The notes under the pieces are model-generated. The model saw only the letters and a list, made by a program, of their open reading frames with translations, was not told the DNA's origin and made no database searches. Below, one piece after another: positions 47,471-59,344 of a stretch of 64,000 nucleotides of DNA. How positions within the stretch are numbered: the stretch's first letter is position 1; each line of letters begins with the position of its first letter. The DNA is from Myrmaecium sp. VS I D KN 1 (lineage: Eukaryota; Ascomycota; Dothideomycetes; Valsariales; Valsariaceae): positions 558,001-622,000 of the forward strand of contig JADQAV010000015.1 of assembly GCA_019775845.1 (NCBI GenBank), read 5' to 3'. The position numbers and the translations under genes are program-made.

Positions 47471-47602
47471 GCCGATGGTTAGCGTACTCTCATGCACGTC
47501 TTGATAGAGAGGAATAACAGCTTCAAGGGCAGCTTTTGATTGGCCTGAATAGGGATTAAAAGCCACCCGTCAGCAAAAGCAAACAAAACGCTAACCATCG
47601 GC
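47471..47602. repeat. Perfect 14-bp inverted repeat with 104-bp spacer
   Basis: GCCGATGGTTAGCG at 47471-47484 is the exact reverse complement of the sequence at 47589-47602. A smaller pair, GCTTTTG (47532-47538) and CAAAAGC (47574-47580), nests inside. I see no target-site duplication, so a miniature transposon is not supported. A stem in a transcript is equally possible. Confidence 0.6.
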
Positions 47603-47647
47603 CGTGGAAACAGACTGTACCTTGTCCCCGTGGGTAGCTGCCTCCCC

Positions 47648-47796
47648 TGAGGTGCAGTGAGCACCTCACCCTCCAGCAGTCGACGGTTACGAGTGCCGAC
47701 CTTGCTAGGTTGGGGCCCCTGCTCTAAGGCACTCTTTGAGATCCACTGGCTCCAAAGTCACTTAGCAGGGCCCTGAGCCACACGCCTGTGCCTCAG
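47648..47796. ncRNA. Candidate structured RNA (three consecutive hairpins)
   Basis: Three stems follow each other. TGAGGTGC/GCACCTCA has a 5-nt loop (47648-47668, 8 perfect pairs). A long arm at 47713-47773 pairs GGGCC, CTGCT and AAG with CTT, AGCAG and GGCCC, with inner CTTTG/CAAAG and small bulges. CTGAG-c-CACA pairs with TGTG-c-CTCAG around a CGCC loop (47773-47796, 9 pairs and one C-C mismatch). The minus strand has TTTTGTTTGCTTTT further on (about 47575-47588), which could end a Pol III transcript. No known RNA family signature was recognised; the strand and the expression are unknown. Confidence 0.25.
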
Positions 47797-48799
47797 AAAG
47801 GGTTCCAGGGGTCCTATGCCCATCCAGGTAAGACTCTGCCACTATAAATTTGCTAAACTGTGGCGCGAGCTTTCCATGCAGACGATTGTAATTGGCAGGG
47901 ATAGATAGAGCTCACCGTCGCCCTGTCGTCCAAACCCAGCCATTGACCGTACTACGAAGATCTCTGCACGGCGCCGATCGTAGCGTGTCCCGGTCCATGT
48001 CCTGAGGCAATGCCGGCTGTTTCTCTTGTCGACGGACCGGACGGCTGTAGGATGGAGCAGACAGATGAGGCCACGGTTGAAGGACACCTAAAGCGGGGCT
48101 CCACTCCTACTAACCTGCGGTTGAGATGAGAAAGCGGACAGCTGTTGCATCAGGTAGCAGGAATCATCTCAAAACTACCGTGTTCATTGATAATGGATAA
48201 TGCGAAACCGCAAGCGGAACCCGTCGTTGAATTGCAGTCTGATTCCAGCAAAAGGCGCTTGTCCTGACAACACAGGTTCGCCTTAGGAGCTTGCCGACAT
48301 CGACGCGAGCGACGAGGTAGATGCAGCATCTGCTCCGTCTCGAACGGTTCGTAGAAATGGGCAGCGGTTGCGTGAAAATGACGATAATCGTGCGGAACGA
48401 TGCTATGTACGTGTGTATATACAGAAAAAAAGAAAAGCGGCATGACATGTCCGTTAGATGGCGATAAGTGGTCGGTACTCAGGATTGGAGTACCTCTCGC
48501 CAAATGGAGGTACAGGCCGCATCATGGTCGTGAATACGAGCCCCTAGGGACTGTCTGAATCGTTGCTTCGTCTTCGGTCTTGAAGTAAAAGTAGTAAATC
48601 TGTCAAAATATCCTGGACCAGCAGGCCGAATGTAAATGGGTTGACGACGCAGGAGTATCCAAGCGCAACTAATGCAACACTCGGTCTCTGGACAATCGAT
48701 GCGATGGTGCATTTCACATAGAGAAGCACAAAATGCTGTGTGTTAGAAACGAATCAAATGCGCATAAATCTAAAAGACGCTTTTAAGGCCTAGCGGGTG

Positions 48800-51012
48800 C
48801 TAGAACGGCCTCATCGGGTGAGGAGGCATCGCCATGAGCGGAACGTTCGGCGGAGGGACAGTCACAGTTGGAGGCACGCGATGGAACATCTGGACCAGAC
48901 GTTTACCCACGCTGGTCTCGAGTTCTGTGCCGTCCCTGGCGATTTTGACCTCGCGGTTGGCGTTCCAAGGATTTCGTAGACCCCGGGTTCGATAGAAGGG
49001 CAGACGGTTTGTAGAAATCCACTCAATCTTGAACGGCTTGCCCCACGTTTGTGTGCCCGCCGGGACCTCTCCATCCGTCAGCTGTGACGATTCTTTGCCA
49101 GACTTATCGCCATTGTCCTCCTCGTCGGTTGGATCCGCCTCCCAGAATATGGTACCGCGGGCGGAGTCATCGATAATTCTACCCTTGGGGGCGAATTCGG
49201 TCGCTGGCGTCGGTATCGTTTTCGGAGCATCCGCTGTTCCTTGCGTCTCGCCCTTGGGAAGAGCCGTCATGATCTCCGTGGCATCCGCGCTGATTGGTGA
49301 GGTCATCCGCGCATAACCGAAGTATTCGCCGGATTTGTTGGCGGAGAAAATCAGATACACATTATCTGCAGTCTGATTGCAAGTTAGAAGTGTTTCTGTT
49401 CACTAAAATTGTCGTCGTTCTGAACATACCGCATATGCTTTGTTGAGCGCCTCTTCATTATGTGACTGAGTAGCCCAGATTCCCGTCCTTACACTCAGTT
49501 CGAGGTCTTGAAGGGTAAGGCTCTTGACTACGAAAAACTTCTCTGAAACCCTGGTAGAACCCGCAATCGCCTGTTCTGCACCGTCCACGCCATCCTTCGA
49601 GGGGACCTCTGGCTCCTGTTCAGCATTCTTGGGAGTCTCCTCTGCCTGAACGCTCGGGGGCCGGTCTGGAGATGGATTCGTAATGCGAGGGCCGGTCATG
49701 GCCGAGGGAGCTGTCGGCACGCCAGATGCTGGCGCGGAGCTTCTTCGCAAACGACAGACAAGGCGAACGCCATGGAAGCGAGAATCGTGGAATCTTTGCA
49801 TAGCAGCGGTGCAAGACTCTTCCGTCCGATAGTTGACGAAGGCGCAGTTACTCTTGGAAATCAAAAACAGGCTTTCTATTTCCTTCGTAGCATCCCGAGA
49901 GAAGTGATCCTTGAGGTCCGTGATGGTTGTGCCAGGGGGAAGGTTGCCTACCCAAAGCGCATGGCCAGACTGTCTAGGTTTCCTGGGGGGTCCACGAGGT
50001 ACCGAGCCGAGGCTACTTGCATCCGAGCCATGTCGACTGAAACCTGGAATCAAATCAGCAACCGCGACCGACATCTTGCGACCCTGCATGGCCACTCACC
50101 TTGCAGATTAGTGGGCCCGCTGTAACCACCAGCAATCTGAGATTCTCCAGGAGGAATCAGCGGGTTCACAGCGGGATAGCTGCCGACCGGGAGCGGAGGA
50201 TTTAGCACTGGCGCAACCACGGACACCGAAGCTGTCGGAACGCTTGCTCGCCTTGGGTAAATGGCGGGCTGCTGGGCGGGTTGCGGGGCATATGAAGATA
50301 ATTGGCCTTGGTATTGGGCCGGATAGTAGAGGATCGGCTGCCCTGGCTGACTGTAGTTTACGTATGATTGTTGCATTGGACCGGGACCCGCTGAACGATG
50401 TTGTGTCGGATAAGACGGGTATCCCATAGGCTGTGCGACCTGGGCGGGATATCCGGGAGCGTACTGCGCATGTGCCAGGCCGGTGTTGTATGGGTTGTTG
50501 TGGAGGCTCATGGCACTCCGGGCAGAGATTTGGGTCATTTGCGGCAAGGGGAACATGACAGCCGGGGAGGTGGCTCCTGGCACACCACGTTGGGCTTGAG
50601 GGTGTTGCGAAGTCGCAGCAATATCCGGGAGCGCCCCGGCCAGCGAGCTCAGATTGAGCGGCGTCGGAGCTTGCTGGTGTGAGGGAGAGACGGCATACGC
50701 ACCGGGGTGGCTGTGTTGATGGTGGGGAAGATCCAAACGTTGCTGCAGAGGAGGTAATGAGTTGAACTGGGAAAAGAAGGGCGCGTTTCCGGAGGGAGAT
50801 CGTGGATCGGGGGAACCAACCTGTGGGGGAGCTACCATGGCGGTGTTCGTCGTCGTGGTCGTGGTGTTCGATGTGGCCGCCGTGGCCGTTTTGTCGGCGT
50901 GACCGTGGTCCGGAGGGACGGCTGCCATCGCAGACTGGGAAGGAGCGTCGCCCATCTGATCCTCAACAACCACGGGCAAAGCGATCCACTGTTGCACCCA
51001 TACGAAAGCCAT
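48800..51012 (-). CDS. RRM + YTH domain RNA-binding protein (m6A-reader type)
   Basis: YTH domains bind N6-methyladenosine in RNA. The model is complement(join(48800..49372, 49430..50043, 50100..51012)), 699 residues, with 57- and 56-bp introns. For the 3' intron the acceptor aatcag gives KAYATADNVYLIFSANKSG, which keeps both frame and family sequence. About 300 N-terminal residues are Pro/Gln/Ser/Ala/Tyr-rich and disordered (YAPGYPAQVAQPMGYPS), of the kind that can promote condensates. An RRM (about 327-395) has HALWVGNLPPGTT and NCAFVNYRTEESC. The YTH domain (about 470-680) has KFFVVKSLTLQDLELSV, GIWATQSHNEEALNKAY, SGEYFGYARM and FKIEWISTNRLPFYR. It is interrupted by an acidic insert (ADPTDEEDNGDKSGKESS). 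Conserved Trp residues of the kind that form the m6A cage are present (GIWA, FKIEW). The start at 51012 is the first ATG in frame. Confidence 0.93.
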
Positions 51013-54000
51013 GTTAGTCCATTGTCCGCAAAGCAGTCGACCGAACGAGTGACGAGCGAGAGCGACGGGAGGAGGTGGAAGGCCGGAAGATGACGAGTGA
51101 ACATCGATCTCTGTCCTCGCCTTTTTAGGTAAGGCATACTGTAGCTTACCTTCGAGCTTATATCGGCACGCAACGGCGATAGCCCGGTACTGTACTGTAG
51201 CTACAATACCTCAAGGATGATCTGTGGCGACTCGGGGACGCGAACAGCCGAAGGAAACGAGCGTGAGGAAGGGAGATCTTTGAAGGAAGAATGCCAATCA
51301 GCAAGGGGAGAGCGAGGGAGCGGTGGTGTTGTGGGAATTAAAAAAAGAAGCAGAGGCTGCTCGCAGCCCAAACGAGAGGAGATCAGCCGCTTCGCACAGG
51401 GACAGCGGAGCCCCAACAGTCCTTCTCGCTTGGAGCGGGTGGAGGTTGCGCAAAGGGCAGAAGCCAGTCGGGGGCGCAGAACGAAGACCCGCAAGGCGAT
51501 ATCTTAGCTATCCAGCGCGGCAGCAAGGGCCGGTGAGGCTAGTGCGGTGTGGAGAGCGGACGAGATGAGGAGGGATTGACAGGGCGGGCGGTGCTGCTTG
51601 GGGGGAAACGGAGAGGGGGAAGGGGGAAGGGGGGCGGGTGGGCGAGCGGGCGAGCGGGCGAGTGAAGGAACAGATGGCAGATAGGGAGACGGACAGGTTA
51701 AGGAGTCGACCGGCACTCAGAGCTCACCTCTTTAGCTACCACGAGCCTGCGTCCGGGGTTTGGATATGCTTGAGGATGGCCTGGTTTGGTCCCAGTTCTC
51801 CTGCGTGGATGGCCGTCGATTCTCAGGCGCGCTGACGGGTCTAATTGGTCAAGCGGCGAATGAGCGGTGCTGGCCTGCTTGTCCTGCCTTGCTTGCCCTG
51901 CTCGTTGTCCTGCCTATTTGTCCTGCCTCCTGGTCCGTGGGAAGCCTCACGGCGAACAGGGTGGTGAGGTAGTAGGTAAGGTATGTAGGTAGGGTGCAGC
52001 TGGTCGAGCCGGGGAGGAAGGCTGTGAGTGAGGACGTGCTGCCGAGATGTACACCGTACCTACGCTGAGGACAGTCTGTCTCAAGTCGAACCACGCAGTG
52101 AAGGGTCAAGGAGGGGGGAGGGAAGGGAAGAAAGAATCAAGGATACTGTGAGTAAGGATGGAAGGGAAAGATACACAAAAGAGGAGGAAGAGAGAGAGAG
52201 CGAAAAAAAAAGAAGGTGAGGAGGGTTGTGTTAGAGGCGGCGTAAGGATCGACTTGGACGCAAGCTTGCAGCCGGCAGGCGGATCTTTCTTTTTTTAACA
52301 CCGTGGGCTCAAACAGCGGATAGCGGATGGCGGATGGCACAAGGCGGGAGGCCAGGCACCGCGGCCGAACAATCGAGCGAGCACGCGAAAGCGAAAGCGA
52401 AGGGAAAGGCAGGGAAGGATGAGCAGCGAGGATGCGCCAACTGGCCAACTGGAAGGGCCCAAGGGCCCCTCCTCTCCCCTTCCAGCAGTTCCACCCCAGG
52501 GATGATTATCTATGGAGCGGGCTCCCTGCCTTGCGGTGTGGCGAGTGCACCTCGGTGCGCCCCTGCCCGCCCTGCCCGCCCCGACTGCGACAGCCGCCGA
52601 GAACACGCGCGGAGACCCTGGGGGTTTCTGTCAGCCCGCCTGCGTCTGCGTGCCAGAAGGGTCCAGGAAGATCGGGTTCCTGTGCGTGTATGCGTACAGT
52701 ATGCGTGTGCATTTTGCTCAGCTGTCCCATCCTCACCCTCATGACCGCCCTTCACCTTCACCCTCGCTCTCTTTCTCTTCCTCGACAGTCCTGCGGCTGT
52801 CTCTTGAGCCATCATGGCTCAGGCCATCAATTCGCTCATCATCGAGCTGCAAGGGGACGTGGACAGAGCGGTTCATCGGTGACAAATGACGCTACATGGC
52901 ACCTTACCGCGCTCGGCCCTTTACAACAGGGCGACAGGGTACAAGACTACGATCTGTGACCAGCAGCCATGGTTAGCTGACGCCATGCTTTGCACGACAA
53001 AAGGCTTGAGATCTCAATCAAAAAACCTCTTTGAAAACAATCGAGAGCTGCGACAAGGCCGCAGTCCCGCTTGTAAAGAAGCCTGCAGCATATGGGGCGG
53101 CGAGCGACGTTGACCACCATCTGTGCCAGACTGCGGTGTGAAAGCCACCGCTAGACAAGCTCTCTCACCGAACCACCTGCGCCCGCGCGCGCCTTCACCC
53201 GCGCCAGTCGACGCCTGCAAGCCCACTCTTCCCATACCGTGGCCGCTTCGCTCGTTCGCTGGCTCGCTCGGCCGGAGGTAAGAGCGGCCAAGCAGCCGGC
53301 ACCACGATCCAAACGGACGGGTGCATTCGAGGAGAGTTCCAAAGAATCGTTCTCCTGTCAAGGATGCAGGAGCAGCCAAAGCGGCCGGCTAGGTTCAAGG
53401 CCCGTTACTTAGCGGCCGGAGACGGCGCCGCCTCCTCTCCAAGGCCAGCCAACAGCATGAATGAGCGCCGAATAATCCCCAGTTCAGGTGTGGAGTCTGG
53501 CGGGCAGGGGAGCAGAAGGAGGGCAAGAAAGCAGTTCGGCAGCTCATAGCCGCATCATCCTGCGGAATATCCGAACGCCGGGTGCCCTATAAGGAGGAAA
53601 AGACCCGCGTCATCGCCAGAGAGAGCCAGGAGATGTCGTGAGCAGAAATCATCGGCTTTACTGGCGGCGGGACCAGGTGTACGGAGCCGCTTGCACCTTG
53701 CGAGTCGAAGTGAAGGGTGGGCAGGATGGTGGTTGTGCTCGAAAGCACAGCGGATATCGAGTCCGGTGCTCAGTGCCCCCGCCACGCCCAGGCCCCGCCG
53801 AATCTTCTCGTGCCACAACCAGGGCCGCTGCTAGTCTGGGCCTTTGGACCTGACCCATTCCCGCACGCCCAAACCAATTACCCAAGCACTTGTTTCGCCC
53901 ACCAGGCCCCCACCCCAGGCAACACCCGCGGGATTGATATGGCAATTTCCAGCCAATGCCCGACTTTCCCATGGGAATCCGCGACCGCGACCGCGACGCT

Positions 54001-57000
54001 TTGCCGGTTCGCGGAGCTTGCTTACCCATCATCGCTTACGTCCGAATCCACTGCATCTTCACTGAATCGTTGGTGCAGAGACTTGCCAAACGAGCGGGAG
54101 TGACTCGTTGACAACTGCTAGTACACAGGGCGGTACTTGTCGAAGACCCATCGCATAACCTTGGGAGCACGACAACGAGTTGTACGATCGCGAGCGAAAG
54201 GCTGTTCGCGGGGAGTAAGTGCCTGCCAACAAGTCAAGCGGAAGGTGTTAAGGGATTTGCTCGGATAAATTACATCTTCATCTTGCTTACTACCCGGTAC
54301 CTATCGAGTACGTTAGTACAGTCTATTACCATGGCCGATGGTTGTACATACTGTATTTATTCGTACCCTTAAGTTCGAGTCAGTACCTTACAATACCTGC
54401 AGATTCAGGCGACGCGCTTCTGGTGAACATCTTTGCCGGCACAGGATACCTCGCCAGACGATCATTTGTAGGTTCGGTCAGGCCGGGGCGAGGCTCAGCA
54501 CGGGACTCGGAGGGCTGAACGGACACTGGCGTGCCACGGCAGTTTGATGATAACAGCCCATCGCTCTGCTCGGTTATGATCGCTGTCGACGGTGACGGAC
54601 AGGATCGTGGATGCGGGATGCGCGTGGGAGGATGAAGCCACTCGGGAGACGGAAGACGGTAGGAGGCTTGTGCTGTGGCAAATGAACGGGGGTACTCCTG
54701 ACGAGCGAATAGGTAGATGTAGATCGCGGTGGCCCACCGCCGACCATCTGCAAGGAGAAGAGCGAAGCCGCACATGGCGAAGAACAGCCGCGTCCGGCCT
54801 CTTCCAGTGTCAATCACTGCCTTTCACGAACCGCATCCGCCACTGCACCCACAGTTCTGCTAACCTAGGTTACGGAGAGGTCTCCTGAGCCACACGCACG
54901 ATCCCTCGGGCGGCGGGCTCAGAACCCTTTTCCTGTCTCCCGCAGCGGCTTGTCGTGCCACCGCAAAGCCACGCAGCCTGGCGCACAGACCCAGCAACAT
55001 GGACTTGAGAGCTACCTTACCGCGTATGTACACCCAGCTCCCATCAGTTATCTAGTATCCTACAGCCAATTCGCGCAGACATTCGCCCTGATCATCACCG
55101 CTGTTCCCGGCATTGGCAAATGAACCTTCCCGGCCAAATTCACGGGAGAGAACGACCGCACGTGCGAGTGGATCATTCGGCGGTGGCTCACAGTTTTGTC
55201 GGTCACAGGCTTCCAAGTTCCACTAATGCTCAGCAGCCGGTACACTACCTGAAGCGATGGCGCATACCACCATCCAATTGCTTGACTCCAGAGAGCATCT
55301 ACTCCTAGAAGAGGCATAAGCAACCCAGCAATGGACCTCTCCTCTCTTGCCACGATCAGCCCATATGTCTATCCATGTCTATTCGGCCTCATGGAGAGCT
55401 TTGCCTACATCACTTATTGACAGGGCTTGAGAACGCGCGCATCCACCCTACTCTATATGATCCGGCAGCAACACTGGTAAGTCCACTGTAGATCTGACAC
55501 TTGATGACGGATTGGAGCTTGAGCAGCTTATTCCTTGTAGCTTTTCTTCGTTCTAGCTCAGTGGACCACCCAGTCATGTTAAATATTACGTCTCCGTCTC
55601 CATATCCTTTTTGGTCTGTCCACGGACCCATGTCGTCCCAAGAGCTCTCCTCTCGGTTTTCACCGCACTCAGGTTGCCATTGGTTCTTTTAGCAACAGTC
55701 ATTTCCCGAAGAAGGCCAGGATCTGACCGGCTAACGCAGGGCCACTCATGGCTGCATTGCAGGAAGCTCTCTGTGAGATGAAATGACTGCCATTGAGACA
55801 AGCTTCTTTGGGCTAGGGTAGAGGAGGGAGCCATTAGACCTTCGAAATGGCATGACAGGACCCCTGCCTAGTATTTCACCTCTGGAGCTGTCCGCTTCTG
55901 TTCACAGCAATTGTTTGCGTCTGATGTTCAGATCGCCGAATGATGCTTCCCTCTTTTTTCGTCCGGTCGGTATAGCATTGTCACGTTTACCTCAGCAGAA
56001 CCCGACCTCGCATCCCCTCTATCTGTCTGTGGGGCTACGGGGCTCCTAGAGGTGCAGTTTGTACTGTGGTGGGAAGGCGAAGAGCTCGGAACCACAGCTG
56101 CTCCAGCGCCCGTGGACGACCTACGACTCACCAGCCACTCTGCCCTCACTCTATGCCTATGTAATACTCCCTTCGGTACCTCTCGATTGGCAGTAGCTCC
56201 ATAGGTGTTGTCAACCCTTCAGGGCCGACGGACGACTTCATCCTTGGCCGCTCTTCCGGGAGTCGCCCTTCGTACATCCTTATCCGCAGTCCAAGGCCTC
56301 CTGCCTTTTTAATGCCACCCGTCCCGAGCTGCCAGCGATGTGGCCGGCTCTCCTTTATCCGTCGTTGCTCAGTCCAGCTCGCTTGGACTCCTCTTCCCCT
56401 CTCTCCTGCGCGCCCGAGCCTCAGCTAACTGACTTTCTACCTCACTAATCCGTTCACCGTCCACTGCAATTACGTCTAACTGTCCCAAACGACCAAGCGG
56501 GTTACCCTCGCTATTCTGTCATCCTAAACGGCAATTTCTGCCCAACATTCAATCCACCACTACCGCGACCTCGTCTCGTTCGATCCGCCCGGGCTCCAGG
56601 TGCGATGCCCATCCTTCCACTCTCCCCCGCTCGTTTCCACCTGTGCCGTCCGGACGTTTTGCCCCTTTCGACGTCCTCACCGAGTTTCACCAGCAAGCTG
56701 CTTCGGCCTCTCCACAAATCTTTCTGCATGCCAGGGGAAGGAGCGTTGACGGTCGAGTCGGCTGCTAGCGCACACGTTCGCCCAGTCGCAGGATGACCAC
56801 AGAGCTCGCACGGTTCTCGCTTCGGTCCTTCGTCCACCTCTTACTTTTCGGTCTTTTGTCCATCCATCTCGTCGAGCGTAGTCGATCTAATAATGATACC
56901 CTCTTTACACACACACACACACACTTCTTCTCATATAGATGAGGTTTTACACCGGCGTGAGAGGTCACAATGCCTGCTTGGTTGTCAGAAACTGCTTGAA

Positions 57001-58654
57001 GGAATCAAGAACTCCACATAGCCGTTGGCTGGGACTGCTGCTCTCTTCCACTTCTGCCGCTAATCGATGCTCAAGCGGTGAACCGTACGGATGGATAGGT
57101 GCGGAGGTCAAGGCCTCCTTCAATTCACCCACGACGAATATATCACGAATACCTGACTGTGACTTGGTGAAAGGGATTGGGACTTGTCTTCCCTCACTAA
57201 CTGCCTTCATCCTCTTTCCCAGATGGCCAGGTACGTTCGCGGCGTTCCGTTTAAGTTGCGTTCTCTGTCACTTGCCGGGACCAGGGCATATCGATACCTA
57301 TAGCATCTGTACGAGCTATACTAGTTCCCTACACCCTACCCGACGTTGCCGCAATGGCAGACTGTTGCAAAACGACACAATAAGACTTCCAATACCCCCA
57401 AACTACACGAGAGCCGGGAAACCAGGGCCGGTAACGCCGGTTCGTTTCCAAGACAAGGCGTTATGAATCGAGCCATAAGGCCATTCAGCAGTTCAATTCT
57501 CCTCTTCACCATCAGGCCGATTACAGAGACAGATGGAGATCACTTAAGTGAATCCCTTGTGATTTTTCGACTTGCTTCGCACACACGTTCGATCGTCATC
57601 CTTCCAGTTCGTCCAAACTCCGATGAGAAGCAATCGACGCGTGCACACATTCCCCAGCTAGACGTCAAAGTTTGCCGGCTGTTGCCCCATAATGAGAACA
57701 AAGGTTGCAGTGGTGTAAGCTGGACACGATTATAACTCATCCGGCTAACGCTTTCTACCAAGCAATGGATAGGTGCCCAGAGTGAATTAATAGGTGTACT
57801 TCGAGGAAAAGCCACAGCGGTATCCTAGCCCGGATTTTCTCAGAGAAGACTTCCTCTTGCGTTAGCATCATATGGTGGACATCGAGACAGCTGACCTCCC
57901 TTTCTTATTACTTATGGTCAGAGTTTACGAAATGTCGAAAGCCTCTTTAAAGAAGCGGTATCCTCGAACTGACTACGTACGCTGGTGAGCTAACGTGATA
58001 CAGGATATGTCTTTAAAATGCCTGCTCGTTCAAAGGGGGCAAGACCGAATACTTCCAGTCATCTTCGAAGCATCCTGTGGCAGGCGACACCTGACCATTG
58101 ATCCGTCATTGAACTCCTCGTTAGGATTTTATAACAAAGGAGCACAACCGAGTTTTCGCAACAGCAGTCCTATGGGAAAGGCAAGCAAGAGCTTCAATCG
58201 GTTCTAGGATAGCAGAATGCAAAGCTTGCACAACGATTCCCGCTTTGAACGGTCGAGTGCTTCATTGTCAGGTCTTATGGTCATAGGCTGATCTTATTCC
58301 TTTTTTTTCTCTGGTTATGCTAAATTTTCTGTGAAAGTCATCCCATCCAATTCTCTTCTACGCGAAACGATGCCACAATGGTTTCCTCCCGTCACTTTGG
58401 TCAAACGCCCACGCCTTCTGCTTTCGCAGACTGTGCAGTGCTTTTCGTCTCATAATATATGACTCTCATCCTCTTCGGTCCGCCCGTTCCTGTACGCTCT
58501 ATTCCCCCAGGGGTTACACAGAACCTACACCTATCATGCAAGGGACCCGCAGCCTCCCTACGTCTCCCCATCCCTCTCGCTTTATTTATCTTTCTTCGCA
58601 TGCCCACTTGCACTCCACATACACATACGACTCTTCATCACCCCCTCTCCTCCA
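51013..58654. other. 7.6-kb gene-poor interval
   Basis: This is the promoter side of the YTH gene and the 3' side of the orphan gene. It includes a GGGCGAGC x3 repeat near 51640-51663, purine-rich tracts (51.2-52.2 kb), a CA microsatellite near 56910-56925 and many short open frames up to about 175 codons. I could not support any of them by domain, codon bias or splice pattern. There is no sign of reverse transcriptase or transposase motifs. Confidence 0.4.
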
Positions 58655-59344
58655 TCACCGCACCATCCGCTCATCCTCATCGAACTCCCCCGGACCTCGC
58701 CGCCTCACCAGCCTGCCACGCGTTTGCAGCACCGTCGCAACCTCCGCCGCCGTCACCTGGTAGCCGCTCTTCCGCCACCTCTCGTTGAACCAGGCCGCCA
58801 TCGTCTCGGCCGTGTTGCCAAAGTCACGCGCGTCGTACTCGCGCAGCAGCACCTGGATTACGGGCTCGTCGAGCGGAGGGCGGTCCGGCCGTGAGGGGAT
58901 GGCGTCGGCGACGGCGCCATTGCTGCTGCTGCTGTTGTTGTTGCCGCTGCCGGTTCGGGAGGATGATGGCCTACTGCTGCCTGGCGCCAACGACGGGCCG
59001 GAGGGCGTGTTGCTTGCTGAAGAGAAGGAGGAGGATGAAGATGAGGTAGGAGCGGAATCCGGTGCCGGTGCGGGCGGGAGGGAGAAGAAGGCGCCGCTGC
59101 GGGTGGTGGAGAAGGCCTGGTCGAGAGAGATGGTGTCGGTGGAGCGGTTGCGATGGTGGTGCGGGTTGGACTGGAGCGGGATACCGGGTTGCTGGCGTAC
59201 GGTCCCCCCGATGCTCCTGGCCGGTTTGACATCGCGGTGAACACTGGTGCTGATCGTTGGCCTGTGAGGGGCGTTAGAGGCCCGCGAGGAGGGGTGTGTC
59301 GCTTTGGATCCTTTGCTCCTGAGCCTGTGCAGGATGTGTGGCAT
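58655..59344 (-). CDS. Orphan protein with conserved-looking C-terminal helical domain
   Basis: A single-exon frame of 229 residues from the ATG at 59344; I do not recognise the family. The N-terminal 60 residues are basic and Ser/His/Pro-rich. The middle is low-complexity Ser/Pro/Asn, including a trinucleotide-repeat stretch at 58919-58951 that encodes Asn/Ser runs. The last 75 residues look folded: EPVIQVLLREYDARDFGN, TAETMAAWFNERWRKSGY, QVTAAEVATVLQTRGR, then a charged tail ending DEDERMVR. The helix-turn-helix-like spacing of VTAAEVATVLQTRGR suggests nucleic-acid or protein binding, but that is an inference. Third positions are strongly GC-rich, as in confirmed genes of this window, unlike the open frames around it. 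An upstream exon cannot be excluded. Confidence 0.65.
   Translation of the reverse strand: MPHILHRLRSKGSKATHPSSRASNAPHRPTISTSVHRDVKPARSIGGTVRQQPGIPLQSNPHHHRNRSTDTISLDQAFSTTRSGAFFSLPPAPAPDSAPTSSSSSSFSSASNTPSGPSLAPGSSRPSSSRTGSGNNNSSSSNGAVADAIPSRPDRPPLDEPVIQVLLREYDARDFGNTAETMAAWFNERWRKSGYQVTAAEVATVLQTRGRLVRRRGPGEFDEDERMVR

Larger units (their letters stand above)
44221..48799. other. 4.6-kb convergent intergenic region without a supported gene
   Basis: This lies between the stops of the F-box-like gene and the YTH gene. Open frames up to about 170 codons occur on both strands but show compositional strings (for example Gly/Ser or Pro runs) and no domain. It contains a short GC-rich tandem repeat (45840-45873), a 14-bp inverted repeat (47471-47602) and a hairpin cluster (47648-47796). 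One spliced or non-coding transcript could be hidden here. Confidence 0.45.

Noticed and set aside
47152-47517. Plus-strand frame of 121 codons rich in Arg
   Set aside because: No ATG-supported start with conserved sequence, no domain, and it overlaps an inverted repeat.
47471-47602. Miniature inverted-repeat transposon
   Set aside because: Only 14 bp of repeat, no target-site duplication, and copy number cannot be judged from one window.
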